Shown: positions 23,261-30,612 of the stretch, one piece after another
Layout of the letters: the number at the start of each line of letters is the position of its first letter
How positions within the stretch are numbered: position 1 is the stretch's first letter
Source: Myxococcales bacterium
GTDB taxonomy: Bacteria; Myxococcota_A; Polyangia; Polyangiales; Polyangiaceae
DNA length: 35,654 nt
Assembly: GCA_021847645.1 (NCBI GenBank)
Contig: JAJZQG010000068.1
Coordinates: 1 to 35,654, forward strand
Direction of reading: 5' to 3'
The notes under the pieces: model-generated
Seen by the model: only the letters and a program-made list of their open reading frames with translations
The model's database searches: none
Told to the model about the DNA's origin: nothing
Program-made: the position numbers and the translations under genes

Positions 23261-25225
23261 CTATTCGTGGAGGAACGCGGCCGGAACTCGCGGCCCGTTC
23301 TGCATGAAGTTCTTCATCCCGATATCCATGTCGACCGTGGCCTTGCAGCGCGCGAAGCCCTGGGCCTCCACCTTCAACCCCTCTGCCAGCGGCAGCCGAA
23401 GCCCTCTCTTGACCACGTCGACGATGATCTCGTCGATGGCGAGCGAGCGGTGCCCGAGCTCCACCGACGGCAGCTTGTCGGGCACGTGCATCGGCTTGGG
23501 ATCCACGGGTCCGATCTTGCGATCGCCCGCCCAGACCGACCGGAGCAGCTTCTTGGCCGCGGCCACCGGATCGGGCTCCGGGGCGACCTGGGCCCAGCCC
23601 CACTCGGCCGCTTCGTTGGCGCCGATCGTGCGCGCCGTGCGCAACATCTGCACGGCGCGTTCCACACCCACCAGACGCGGCAGACGTTGCGTGCCGCCGT
23701 AGCCCGGGATAATCCCCAGGTTCACCTCGGGCTGCCCAAGCGCCAGGTTGGGCCCGACCACCCTCGCGTGGCACGCCATGCACGTCTCCGCGCCACCGCC
23801 CAGCACCGGACCGTCCACCGCCGCGATCACGGGCTTCTTGAGGTTGGCGATGATGTCCAATACCGCATAGCCGGTCAGGCACGACTCCTCGCAGGCCTTC
23901 TCGTCGGCAAGGGCCGCCAGCTCCTTGATGTCCGCGCCCGCCAGCGCGCCGTCGTAGCTCGTGAATACCACGCCCCGCACGCTGTCGTCCTTTTCGGCAG
24001 CGCGCATCGCCTCGCCTATCTCCTGCATCGCCCTGGCACACAGCGCGTTGCGCGCCTCCGGCCGCCGCACGCTCACGACCGCAATGTCCTTGTCGCGAGT
24101 GACGACGATATCCCGGTAGTAGGTCGCCAGCTTGCCCTCCGCCAGGCCGGCAGGCACCTTGAACCCCGGATGCTTCGCGGCGTAATCGAGGCAGAGCTGC
24201 CGCGCCTGCTGCCCGCCCAGCGATGCGGTGAACTCCAGCAGCCCCGTGCGGAACCCAAGCGCGTTGTGCGTCAGCCAGTCCATGTCCGACGCGTCGCAGA
24301 TCCCATTCTCTACGACGAAGTAGGTGCGGGCCACCAGCACCGCGAGGATTCGGTCGCGAATCTGCTTGGCCAGGGCCTCGTCGCAGGACGCCCGCCGGGC
24401 AGCGTTGGGCTTGTGCCACGCGTCGTTGGCTTGCTTGCGGAAGACCGGAGGCGGCTCGAACCACGCCGAGCCCGTGGGCGCATCGCGCATCAGCTCCAGG
24501 CAGTGTACGTTGAGCAGGTTGCCCCGGGTCAGGTCCATCACGTAGAACGGCCCGCCACCGCCCACCGCCTCGTCCACCACCTTGTCGACCTGCGCCGGCG
24601 TCGCGATGCCCTCGGCCACGATGCGCGCCGCCTCCGCGCAGTAGTTCACGAACACGTCGTCCGCCGCGAAGCACGGCACGTCCGCCGTCACGATCGGGAC
24701 CTTGCCCAATGTCTTGAGCGTCGCAATCATGCGCGCGCCCAGCGCCTCGTCGCCCGACAACACGACCTCCACCGGAGGTGAGCGCCAGGCCGGGAAGAAC
24801 GGGTGGTTCACGAAGCACCGAGCCGGACGCTTGGTGCCCTCGACGATGCGGGCACGGGGAATGCCCGACGTCGCAAACCCGATGAGGCAGTCGTCGCTCA
24901 CCACGCTCTCGAGCTTCGCCAGGATGGCGCGCTTGGTGTTGAGATCCTCGGTAGCGGCTTCCAGGACATACTCGCACCTGGCCAGGTCGCCGATCTCCAG
25001 GGTCGGCAGGAGGCGGCTCTTCATGCGCTCGGCCTTGGCCGCGTCGAGCTTGCCCCTCGCCACGGCCTTGCGCATGTAGCCCTCAATGCGCGCCATGCCC
25101 TTGTCCAGCGCCTCCTTGCGAATGTCATGCAGATAGACCGTCCCCCCGGCACCAGCCAGAGCCGACAGGAACCCGTACGCCAGGTCCGGTCCAATCGAGC
25201 CCGAACCGATCACGCCTACGATCAT
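23261..25225 (-). CDS. Bifunctional 3-hydroxyacyl-CoA dehydrogenase / enoyl-CoA hydratase (HAD-crotonase order)
   Basis: 654 residues from the ATG at 25225 (AAGGAG 6 nt upstream). The N-terminal half is a 3-hydroxyacyl-CoA dehydrogenase: Rossmann motif GVIGSGSIG at the start, EAATEDL, SGIPRARI, and the catalytic His in VNHPFFP. The C-terminal half is a crotonase: ALAGADIKEL oxyanion segment, GPVLGGGAETCMACHAR and QPEVNLGIIPGYGGTQ, keeping both catalytic Glu residues. The order is the reverse of FadB. It can oxidise 3-hydroxypimelyl-CoA, hydrate crotonyl-CoA and oxidise 3-hydroxybutyryl-CoA, covering lower-pathway steps between Oah, thiolase and GcdH. It ends in TAG. Confidence 0.92.
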   Translation of the reverse strand: MIVGVIGSGSIGPDLAYGFLSALAGAGGTVYLHDIRKEALDKGMARIEGYMRKAVARGKLDAAKAERMKSRLLPTLEIGDLARCEYVLEAATEDLNTKRAILAKLESVVSDDCLIGFATSGIPRARIVEGTKRPARCFVNHPFFPAWRSPPVEVVLSGDEALGARMIATLKTLGKVPIVTADVPCFAADDVFVNYCAEAARIVAEGIATPAQVDKVVDEAVGGGGPFYVMDLTRGNLLNVHCLELMRDAPTGSAWFEPPPVFRKQANDAWHKPNAARRASCDEALAKQIRDRILAVLVARTYFVVENGICDASDMDWLTHNALGFRTGLLEFTASLGGQQARQLCLDYAAKHPGFKVPAGLAEGKLATYYRDIVVTRDKDIAVVSVRRPEARNALCARAMQEIGEAMRAAEKDDSVRGVVFTSYDGALAGADIKELAALADEKACEESCLTGYAVLDIIANLKKPVIAAVDGPVLGGGAETCMACHARVVGPNLALGQPEVNLGIIPGYGGTQRLPRLVGVERAVQMLRTARTIGANEAAEWGWAQVAPEPDPVAAAKKLLRSVWAGDRKIGPVDPKPMHVPDKLPSVELGHRSLAIDEIIVDVVKRGLRLPLAEGLKVEAQGFARCKATVDMDIGMKNFMQNGPRVPAAFLHE

Positions 25226-25279
25226 GGCACGCTCCTTTCGTCGTCCACCGCGCGGCACCGCCGCCCGTGTCGCTACAGG

Positions 25280-25777
25280 TCAATCCGAGTTCTCATCGCC
25301 CCGGCACGCACACTCCAGCACGAGGCGCGCCACCGGCCGGAAGCCCGCCTTGCCGAAGAAGGCCACCAGGTCCTGGTCGTTCCAGTCGACCTCGGTCCGC
25401 ACGCGAGCGATGCGCAAGGCGCGCAGCGATTGCACGAACTGCGCGAACATCTCCGTGGCAATCCCGCTGCGCCCGAACTCCGGGTCCACCAGCACCGTGT
25501 CGAGCACCGCTACCGGCTCGAGCACGCCGAACTCGCCGAAGTGCACGGCCCCCATCAACGCCCCCACCAGCAAGCCTTCCTTCTCGGCCCCGAGCGAGAT
25601 GCGGATGTCGGTCTCCTCCAGCGCCAGCTTCAAGCGGCGCTCGAACCACGCCACGCGCTTGCGCCCGGTGATGGCCTCGTCCATCCGGAGCAACCGCTGC
25701 AGGTCCGAAGAGCGCAGCTGCCGAACTACAATGCCCGCCTGCTCAGCCCGGGTCAGCCCGTTTTCGTCGCTGTCCAT
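25280..25777 (-). CDS. GNAT-family N-acetyltransferase
   Basis: 165 residues; ATG at 25777 with GGAGG 6 nt upstream, overlapping the end of bcrD by 25 nt, so it is part of the operon. The GNAT fold is visible: VRQLRSSDLQRLLRMDE at the N-terminus, the acetyl-CoA-binding segment VDPEFGRSGIATEMF (a variant of Q/RxxGxG/A), and late strands RVRTEVDWNDQDLVAFF, then KAGFRPV. Lysine acetyltransferases control acyl-CoA synthetases in aromatic degraders such as Rhodopseudomonas, and a GNAT gene, badL, lies in its bad cluster (recalled). The target here is unknown; the NDP-forming synthetase at 33229 is one possibility. Confidence 0.85.
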   Translation of the reverse strand: MDSDENGLTRAEQAGIVVRQLRSSDLQRLLRMDEAITGRKRVAWFERRLKLALEETDIRISLGAEKEGLLVGALMGAVHFGEFGVLEPVAVLDTVLVDPEFGRSGIATEMFAQFVQSLRALRIARVRTEVDWNDQDLVAFFGKAGFRPVARLVLECACRGDENSD

Positions 25778-26601
25778 GCCGTTCCTCCCACTCTGTGGTG
25801 GCGAATTCCGCCCCAGATTGCCGCGCCCATCGCGCCCGCCCAGGCGCTCAACGGGTGGGTCACCAACTCGATGTCACGCCCACGCTTCGCAGCGTCCTTC
25901 GCCAACTCGTCCCGGGTCGCCGCGATCAACCCCTCGTCCTGCGCCAGCCCGCCGCTCACGAACACGACCCCGTGCACGTCGAGCCCGCGCACCAGATACA
26001 CGAACCGCCCCGCCATGCTGTCGTGAATTCCACGCAGAATGTCAGGCGTCGCAATCCCGCGGGAAACCATGTTGATGACGTCCGTCTCCGCGAGCACCGC
26101 GCAGATCGAGCTGATCTTCTCGGGCTTGCGGGCCGTCAACGACAAGCCGCCCACCTCGGGCAGGGCCACGCCCAGATACCGCGCGATGTTCTCCAGGAAC
26201 TGGCCGGAGCCCGACGCGCACTGGCTCGTCATCTTGTTGCCGAGCACACGCCCGCGCTCGTCCATGGAGACGGCCCGCGTGTGCAGGGCACCCGCGTCCA
26301 GCACGGCCCGCGCCCTGGGCTCGAGGTACAGCGCGCCCCGCGCGTGCGTCGTCATGCCGTAGAAGTGCCCGGTGGCGAACGGGATGTCCTCCCCTTCCCC
26401 GGTCGTGGCGATGTAGTCGATCGACCTCACCCCGGAGTCGTCCCTGGCCCGGGCGAATACCTCGTCCACCACGTCGGCCACATCACGCTTGCGAATCCGC
26501 ATCAACGCGCGCCCGAGCAAGGTGATATTCGCGCCCTCCACGCTCATCACCACCGCCTTGGCGGCGGAGCTGCCAACGTCGATCCCTGCCGCGATCGTCA
26601 T
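25753..26601 (-). CDS. bcrD: Class I benzoyl-CoA reductase, ATPase subunit BcrD/BadG
   Basis: 282 residues, equal to the length recalled for Thauera BcrD. ASKHA ATPase of the BadF/BadG/BcrA/BcrD family: GIDVGSSAAKAVVM at the N-terminus, EGEDIPFATGHFYGMTTHAR, LDAGALHTRAVSM, then KMTSQCASGSGQFLENIARY and ISSICAVLAETDVINM. The two cysteines (CASGSG and SICAV) are the family ligands for the [4Fe-4S] cluster bridging the two ATPase subunits. BcrD pairs with BcrA to couple ATP hydrolysis to electron transfer into BcrBC. The ATG overlaps the bcrA stop (ATGA). Gene order bcrC-B-A-D is the same as in Thauera. Confidence 0.93.
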   Translation of the reverse strand: MTIAAGIDVGSSAAKAVVMSVEGANITLLGRALMRIRKRDVADVVDEVFARARDDSGVRSIDYIATTGEGEDIPFATGHFYGMTTHARGALYLEPRARAVLDAGALHTRAVSMDERGRVLGNKMTSQCASGSGQFLENIARYLGVALPEVGGLSLTARKPEKISSICAVLAETDVINMVSRGIATPDILRGIHDSMAGRFVYLVRGLDVHGVVFVSGGLAQDEGLIAATRDELAKDAAKRGRDIELVTHPLSAWAGAMGAAIWGGIRHHRVGGTAWTATKTG

Positions 26602-27899
26602 GATGCCGCTATCCTTTGCGCGAACAGAGCAGCGCCCAGCGCTCCCGTGTAGATGCTGTCCGGCGAGATGTTGAGCGTCCTGGGGCCGTAGTGCTCCTCG
26701 ACCAGCCTGCGCAACGCCGTCACCGCTGCGTGGTTGCGCGCTACTCCGCCCGTGAAGGTGAACTCGTCCTGGATTCCCCCCGACCTGGCAAGCAGGCTCA
26801 TCGCCCGCAGCATGATGGCCCGATGCAATCCCGCCAGGATGTCTTCCCGCTTGTCGCCGAGGGACAGCCGCTCGCGCAGCTCCGCCCCGGCGAAGACGGT
26901 GCACGTCGAGTTGATCTTGACCGGATGCACGCCCTTCTCGGCCAAGGGACCGAGCTCGTGCAGGCCGAGATTCATCTCGTCGGCAATGTATCCGAGATAG
27001 CGGCCGCTGCCCGCGGCGCATCGGTCGTTCATCTGGAAGCTCGTCACGATGCCCTGATCGTCGACCTGAATCGCCTTGGTGTCCTGGCCGCCGATGTCGA
27101 GAACGGTGCGCGTTCCGGGGAACATCGCATGGGCCCCGAGCCCGTGACACAGGATCTCGGAGCGAATCTGCTCCTTGGGGAAAGGCAGCCGGGCCCGGCC
27201 ATAGCCCGTGCCCACGGTCGCCCGCAGGTCGAACTCCGTGGAGACCGCCGCCTCGACGCCCTCGCGCAACGCCCGGTCGGACTCGCAGCGCTTGAGCGCC
27301 GCGTCGATGTGATCCAGGAAGCCGAGCTCCAGCGGCGCGTTCTCCACCTGGATGATGCACTTGTCGAACAGGCTCAGCAGCTGGTCGAACGACAAGCCCT
27401 TCTCGGCTGCCGTCGATTCCGCGATTCGCGCGTACGCAGAGCTGGCAGCGTCCCGGAAGAAGTCGGAGCGCTCCTCGGGCGTCGGCGCGTCGAACCGCTT
27501 CTCCTCCTCGGCGCGCATCCGGGCGAGAATCCCGGAGACCGCCGCGGAAACGGCCTCCCGCGCGTCGGGAAGCACGTGAAGCCGGACCTCGCGCTCGAGA
27601 CCCACCCGCAATTGGTCGAGCTGCACGAGGTGCTGCTCGAGGCGGAAAGCGCCCAGCAGCCGGGCGAGCGCCTGCTTGCCCGCCACATGCTCCACCGCGC
27701 GCTGCAGCACCTGGAAGCGCGCCGCCACGAAGGCCTCCACGCGGGCCAGCTCCACTGCCCGATCGTAGCTCGACCGCGAGTTGGTGATGCCCTTGCCCAA
27801 CACCTTGCCGTCCAAATCCAGGACCACGGCCTTCGAGGTAGTCGAGCCCAGGTCGACGCCGACCACGCAGGCCACCTGGGTCATGAGGCCCGCGCTCAT
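26598..27899 (-). CDS. bcrA: Class I benzoyl-CoA reductase, ATPase subunit BcrA/BadF
   Basis: 433 residues, the long form typical of Thauera BcrA and Rhodopseudomonas BadF rather than the ~300-residue BzdQ of Azoarcus. The N-terminal phosphate loop is GVDLGSTTSKAVVLD. A ~140-residue insertion (about 60-200) is followed by VLDIGGQDTKAI, NDRCAAGSGRYLGYIA and INSTCTVFAGAEL, whose cysteines hold the intersubunit [4Fe-4S] cluster, and FTGGVARN near the end. The ATG at 27899 overlaps the stop of the bcrB frame (ATGA), so the operon reads through from bcrB. It hydrolyses ATP to drive low-potential electron transfer to the ring-reducing BcrBC core. Confidence 0.94.
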   Translation of the reverse strand: MSAGLMTQVACVVGVDLGSTTSKAVVLDLDGKVLGKGITNSRSSYDRAVELARVEAFVAARFQVLQRAVEHVAGKQALARLLGAFRLEQHLVQLDQLRVGLEREVRLHVLPDAREAVSAAVSGILARMRAEEEKRFDAPTPEERSDFFRDAASSAYARIAESTAAEKGLSFDQLLSLFDKCIIQVENAPLELGFLDHIDAALKRCESDRALREGVEAAVSTEFDLRATVGTGYGRARLPFPKEQIRSEILCHGLGAHAMFPGTRTVLDIGGQDTKAIQVDDQGIVTSFQMNDRCAAGSGRYLGYIADEMNLGLHELGPLAEKGVHPVKINSTCTVFAGAELRERLSLGDKREDILAGLHRAIMLRAMSLLARSGGIQDEFTFTGGVARNHAAVTALRRLVEEHYGPRTLNISPDSIYTGALGAALFAQRIAAS

Positions 27900-28306
27900 G
27901 CCGACCTCCTGTCGCCGCGCGCGTCGATCATCTGGAAGTAGCTCTCGAGGCGGTTTTTGATGTTGGCCGCCGAGAAGTAGCGCGGGTCGACCAGATCCGA
28001 CTCGATGAACGCGCCCGGCACACCCGTTCGCTTCTCGACCTCGCGCAGGATCGCCAGCTGCCCCGCGGAAAACGAGTTGCACGACTTGACCGAGTTGATG
28101 ACGAACCCGTTGGCGTCGTAGTCCCGAACGTACTTGGCCAGCAGCTCCACGCGCGAGGGCAGGTTGAGGTTCGTATAGCAGCCTGCGCAATAGTCGGCGA
28201 GCGTGCCCAAGGGGTCGTCCGGGTCGTGACGGAATCCCAGGTCGTAGGTGCCGCCGACCTTCGTATAGGTCGAGGCGACCACGACGGCCTTCTCCTCGTA
28301 GAACAT
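27896..28306 (-). CDS. bcrB: C-terminal part of BcrB/BadE/BzdO, downstream of an in-frame amber codon
   Basis: 136 residues from the first ATG after the stop; the open stretch begins at 28315 (FWK, then MFYEEKAVVVAS). It contains the conserved C-terminal blocks of BcrB: STYTKVGGTYDLGFRHDP, DYCAGCYTNLNLPSR, INSVKSCNSFSAGQL and FIESDLVDPRYFSAANIKNR. The frame is identical to that of the upstream part; only the TAG at 28318-28316 separates them. The ATG has GGAAG directly against it and no properly spaced ribosome site, so independent initiation looks poor, although coupled re-initiation 9 nt after the stop is possible. The cysteines here are needed in the family, so the upstream fragment alone should not be active. 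The stop overlaps the bcrA start. Confidence 0.88.
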   Translation of the reverse strand: MFYEEKAVVVASTYTKVGGTYDLGFRHDPDDPLGTLADYCAGCYTNLNLPSRVELLAKYVRDYDANGFVINSVKSCNSFSAGQLAILREVEKRTGVPGAFIESDLVDPRYFSAANIKNRLESYFQMIDARGDRRSA

Positions 28307-28315
28307 CTTCCAGAA

Positions 28316-28318
28316 CTA
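28316..28318 (-). other. In-frame amber (TAG) codon inside bcrB
   Basis: Codon 285 of the bcrB frame. Coding continues in the same frame on both sides with strong family conservation and no shift. A single base (TAG versus GAG) would restore Glu. TAG is the ordinary stop of at least eight genes in this window (the HdrA-, NuoE- and NuoG-like genes, bamB, dch, had, the HAD-crotonase fusion and the symporter), so general reassignment of TAG is unlikely. Confidence 0.93.
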
Positions 28319-29170
28319 GCGAAAGTGGGTCCAGTTCGGAGGCCCCTCGACCACCAGGCGGTACTTCTGCTCGTCCAACGAGCCGTCGGGCGTAATGGGA
28401 CCGAGGCCCTTGGCGGCGCGCTGCTCGACCTCCTGACGCAATGCCTTGTAGTAGGCCACCGCTTCGGGCGAGCCGCGGAACGAGCTGAAGATCGGACCTA
28501 CGTAGTAGACGCCGCCGAAGAAGGCGTCGAGCGGGCTGGGCTTGCGCTTGGCCGACTCGAAGACCGCCACCAGGTCGTCCTCCGCCTGGCGACTCTGCCG
28601 CAAGAGCTCCTTGAGCCGGTCTTCATCGTAGCGACGGCCGGTCACCTGCTCCAAGGCGGGAATCACGCTGTCCTTGAGCTGGCGCACCATGTACTCGCGG
28701 TGCTCGGGCGTCATCTTGCCCTGGCCCTGGTAGGGCACGTGGAAGAACACCGTCCGGCAGTGGTAGGCCTCGCGCAGCAGCTCGAACCACTTCATGAACG
28801 TGTAGCAGCCCGTGTAGGACAGCAGCAGCAGGTCGGGCGGAGGCAGCGGCTGGCCCGTGGGCCCGATGTTGCCCGAGCGCATCATCCCGATATCGCACTT
28901 GACGTACGTGCATACGTCCTCGGAGTGTCCGGCCTTCTCGGCCTCGGCGATGAACCTCTGGCTGTTGCCCCGCATGCCCGACTGCAGCGCATTGATCTCC
29001 GGCAGCACCGGCAGCACGTCGAAGGACATCAGCAGCTCGGTCAGATTGCCCGGCACGAACGTGTAGACTACCTTGCGGCCATCCTGCCGGGCCGTGGCGA
29101 GACGGTCGAAGTGTCGTCCAATCATCTCCTTCTGGAGCTGCATCGAACGGTCTTTGGCAACGTCGGACAT
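28316..29170 (-). CDS. bcrB: N-terminal part of class I benzoyl-CoA reductase subunit BcrB/BadE/BzdO, ending at an in-frame amber codon
   Basis: 284 residues; ATG at 29170 shares a base with the bcrC stop (TGATG). 2-hydroxyacyl-CoA dehydratase-like fold: KVVYTFVPGNLTELLMSFDV, LPEINALQSGMRG, DVCTYVKCDIGMM, SYTGCYTFMKWFELL, and PSPLDAFFGGVYYVGP. It ends ...GPPNWTHFR-TAG. In intact family members this segment continues HFREFWKMF (from memory), and exactly that continuation (FWKMFYEE) follows the TAG in the same frame. So a Glu-like codon appears changed to TAG. With the 139 residues after the stop the protein would be ~424 residues, near the family length. With BcrC it forms the ring-reducing core. 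As written, the gene is broken or needs readthrough. Confidence 0.9.
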   Translation of the reverse strand: MSDVAKDRSMQLQKEMIGRHFDRLATARQDGRKVVYTFVPGNLTELLMSFDVLPVLPEINALQSGMRGNSQRFIAEAEKAGHSEDVCTYVKCDIGMMRSGNIGPTGQPLPPPDLLLLSYTGCYTFMKWFELLREAYHCRTVFFHVPYQGQGKMTPEHREYMVRQLKDSVIPALEQVTGRRYDEDRLKELLRQSRQAEDDLVAVFESAKRKPSPLDAFFGGVYYVGPIFSSFRGSPEAVAYYKALRQEVEQRAAKGLGPITPDGSLDEQKYRLVVEGPPNWTHFR

Positions 29171-30342
29171 CACGCGTCTCCCCACAGCTTGATGGAATCG
29201 GCGAAGGTGCCGGCCTGCTCGCGGAATTGCTGGAACTGGCCCGAGTTCTCGGCGTACCGGAACGAGATGGAAGGGATGTTGGCGGCGTCGGCGCCAGCGC
29301 GCAGCATGGGCTGGTCGAGCAGGGCCGGGTCGCAAAAGCTGGGGGCCGCGAAAATGATTCCCTCGGCCTTGGCCGCGGCCACGCGCTTCTGCATCAACGT
29401 GCGCTTGCCGTTCGGGTCCGCCTCGAACACCAGCGAGCAGGGCACGACATGGTGCAGAAACGCCGAGGACAGCGCCTCGAACGGATCGCCGTCGAGCGAC
29501 ACGTCCTGCGTGAGAAAGCGGTTGCCGAGCAGGAAGTCGTCGTCGACGATGTAGCAGCCGGCCCGCTCCAGCGTCTTGATCAACCCCAGGGGCGGCTGCT
29601 CGCAGAACGATCCGGTGACGACCACGCGAGCCCGATCCTTGGGGCGCATCGACGTCTCGGTGACGGCGGCCAGATAGGCTTTCATCTTGTCGATGAACAG
29701 CTCGACGGGAGCGACCTCGCCGGCGCGCATCAGCACGTACAGCTCCGCCGTGGGGACGGCCCACGGGGTGGAGCGACGCTGGTCGTACAAGGCGCGAATG
29801 AGACGCCGGGCCTCGTTGTAGAGCGATATCGCCGCCTTCATGCGCTCGGGCGTTGGAGCGATGCCCGAGAGTCCGGCCAGGTCCCGCGCCAGCTCCCTCA
29901 TCTCGGACTGCCAGAACACCCCGCCGGTGGCCTGGTCGAGCACCTGGGGCACATCCAGATAGCGCACGTACATCCCGGGGTACAGCATCGTCCAGATGCC
30001 CGACAGGTTGCGGATCACGTCGCAGGTGGAAGGGAAGAGCATGGCGCTGAGCGCCTGGAACTTGCCGCCCTGCGCCAGCTCGATCACCGAGCGCGGCAGG
30101 TGGCAGATATAGGACTGATAGAATGCGTCGCCCTTGATGATCTCCAGACGGTCCCCTCCGCCCCAGATGGCCACGGGCAGCATTCCCGCGCCGTGCACGA
30201 CCTCCCGCGGCACGTAGACCGGCAGCATCCCTGCCGCCTTGCGCCCCGGGGTATCGTCCAGGAATTGCCGCACGCACGACAACCCCACGTCTTCGTAGAT
30301 CTCGGTTGCCCAATCGATGATGTCGCTGCGATTCAACGTCAC
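29170..30342 (-). CDS. bcrC: Class I benzoyl-CoA reductase subunit BcrC/BadD/BzdN
   Basis: 390 residues if it starts at the GTG 30342-30340; a TTG at 30336-30334 has GAGG 7 nt upstream and would give 388, so the exact start is unsure. The conserved family blocks are LPVYVPREVVHGAGMLPVAI, WGGGDRLEIIKGDAFYQSYI, LFPSTCDVIRNLSGIW, VVTGSFCEQPPLGLIK, PSFCDPALLDQPM and FREQAGTFADSIKLW. It is a 2-hydroxyacyl-CoA dehydratase-type subunit sharing the catalytic Fe-S site with BcrB. It is the first gene of the bcr operon and has its own operator and promoter immediately upstream. Its length and blocks favour benzoyl-CoA reductase over 2-hydroxyglutaryl-CoA dehydratase. Confidence 0.93.
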   Translation of the reverse strand: MTLNRSDIIDWATEIYEDVGLSCVRQFLDDTPGRKAAGMLPVYVPREVVHGAGMLPVAIWGGGDRLEIIKGDAFYQSYICHLPRSVIELAQGGKFQALSAMLFPSTCDVIRNLSGIWTMLYPGMYVRYLDVPQVLDQATGGVFWQSEMRELARDLAGLSGIAPTPERMKAAISLYNEARRLIRALYDQRRSTPWAVPTAELYVLMRAGEVAPVELFIDKMKAYLAAVTETSMRPKDRARVVVTGSFCEQPPLGLIKTLERAGCYIVDDDFLLGNRFLTQDVSLDGDPFEALSSAFLHHVVPCSLVFEADPNGKRTLMQKRVAAAKAEGIIFAAPSFCDPALLDQPMLRAGADAANIPSISFRYAENSGQFQQFREQAGTFADSIKLWGDA

Positions 30343-30350
30343 ACCTCTAG

Positions 30351-30366
30351 CCGAACGAACGTTCGG
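30351..30366. promoter_or_regulatory. TetR-type operator candidate, copy 2 (CCGAAC-N4-GTTCGG)
   Basis: Perfect arms CCGAAC and GTTCGG with spacer GAAC, differing from the copy at 12949-12966 by one spacer base. It contains a full match to CNAACGNNCGTTNG, recalled for PaaR (TetR family). It ends 8 nt before the GTG of bcrC and overlaps the expected transcription start, the position expected for a repressor. Confidence 0.72.
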
Positions 30367-30367
30367 T

Positions 30368-30395
30368 AGGCTAGCATCGCATGTCGTGGCGTCAA
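30368..30395 (-). promoter_or_regulatory. Probable bcr operon promoter
   Basis: On the minus strand, TTGACG (30395-30390), 16 nt, then TAGCCT (30373-30368). The predicted start near 30361 falls inside the operator at 30351-30366. The -35 is good and the -10 modest; the fit with the operator raises confidence. Confidence 0.5.
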
Positions 30396-30560
30396 CGGGT
30401 TTCGTGGGCGATCCGCGCCTCGATCACCGCCGGACCATGCGCCGTTCGATCCGCTCGCCCGGCCCAGCCACGACCCGTGCCGCGGTCCTGCCGTTTTCCT
30501 GTCCTGCTGGTCCTCGCCGCGGTCCCCCCCGGAAGCTCTTCACGCTCCGAGCGCCGAACC

Positions 30561-30590
30561 GAGCCCGCTCCCCCCGCGAGAAGCGGGCTC
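30561..30590 (-). terminator. Hairpin after had
   Basis: Perfect 9-bp arms GAGCCCGCT and AGCGGGCTC with a 12-nt loop, starting 22 nt past the had stop. There is no T-run. It plausibly ends the synthetase-symporter-had transcript ahead of the separate bcr promoter. The rest of the 30343-30612 gap has no gene. Confidence 0.5.
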
Positions 30591-30612
30591 CACCACACCG
30601 CAGACGCTGCCC

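Noticed and set aside
19559..24781. A very long plus-strand open frame (1740 codons) opposite the catabolic operon
   Set aside because: It is antisense to dch, oah, gcdH, thiolase and the HAD fusion, all with clear family motifs. Its translation is Arg/His/Leu-rich without domains, an artefact of GC-rich third positions.
28316..28318. Genome-wide reassignment of TAG to explain the bcrB stop
   Set aside because: At least eight other genes here end in TAG at family-consistent C-termini, so TAG acts as a normal stop in this genome.
28316..30313. A longer start for bcrB giving a 665-residue protein
   Set aside because: The upstream portion reads bcrC in another frame and is Arg/Gly-rich nonsense. 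The ATG at 29170, coupled to the bcrC stop, begins recognisable BcrB sequence.
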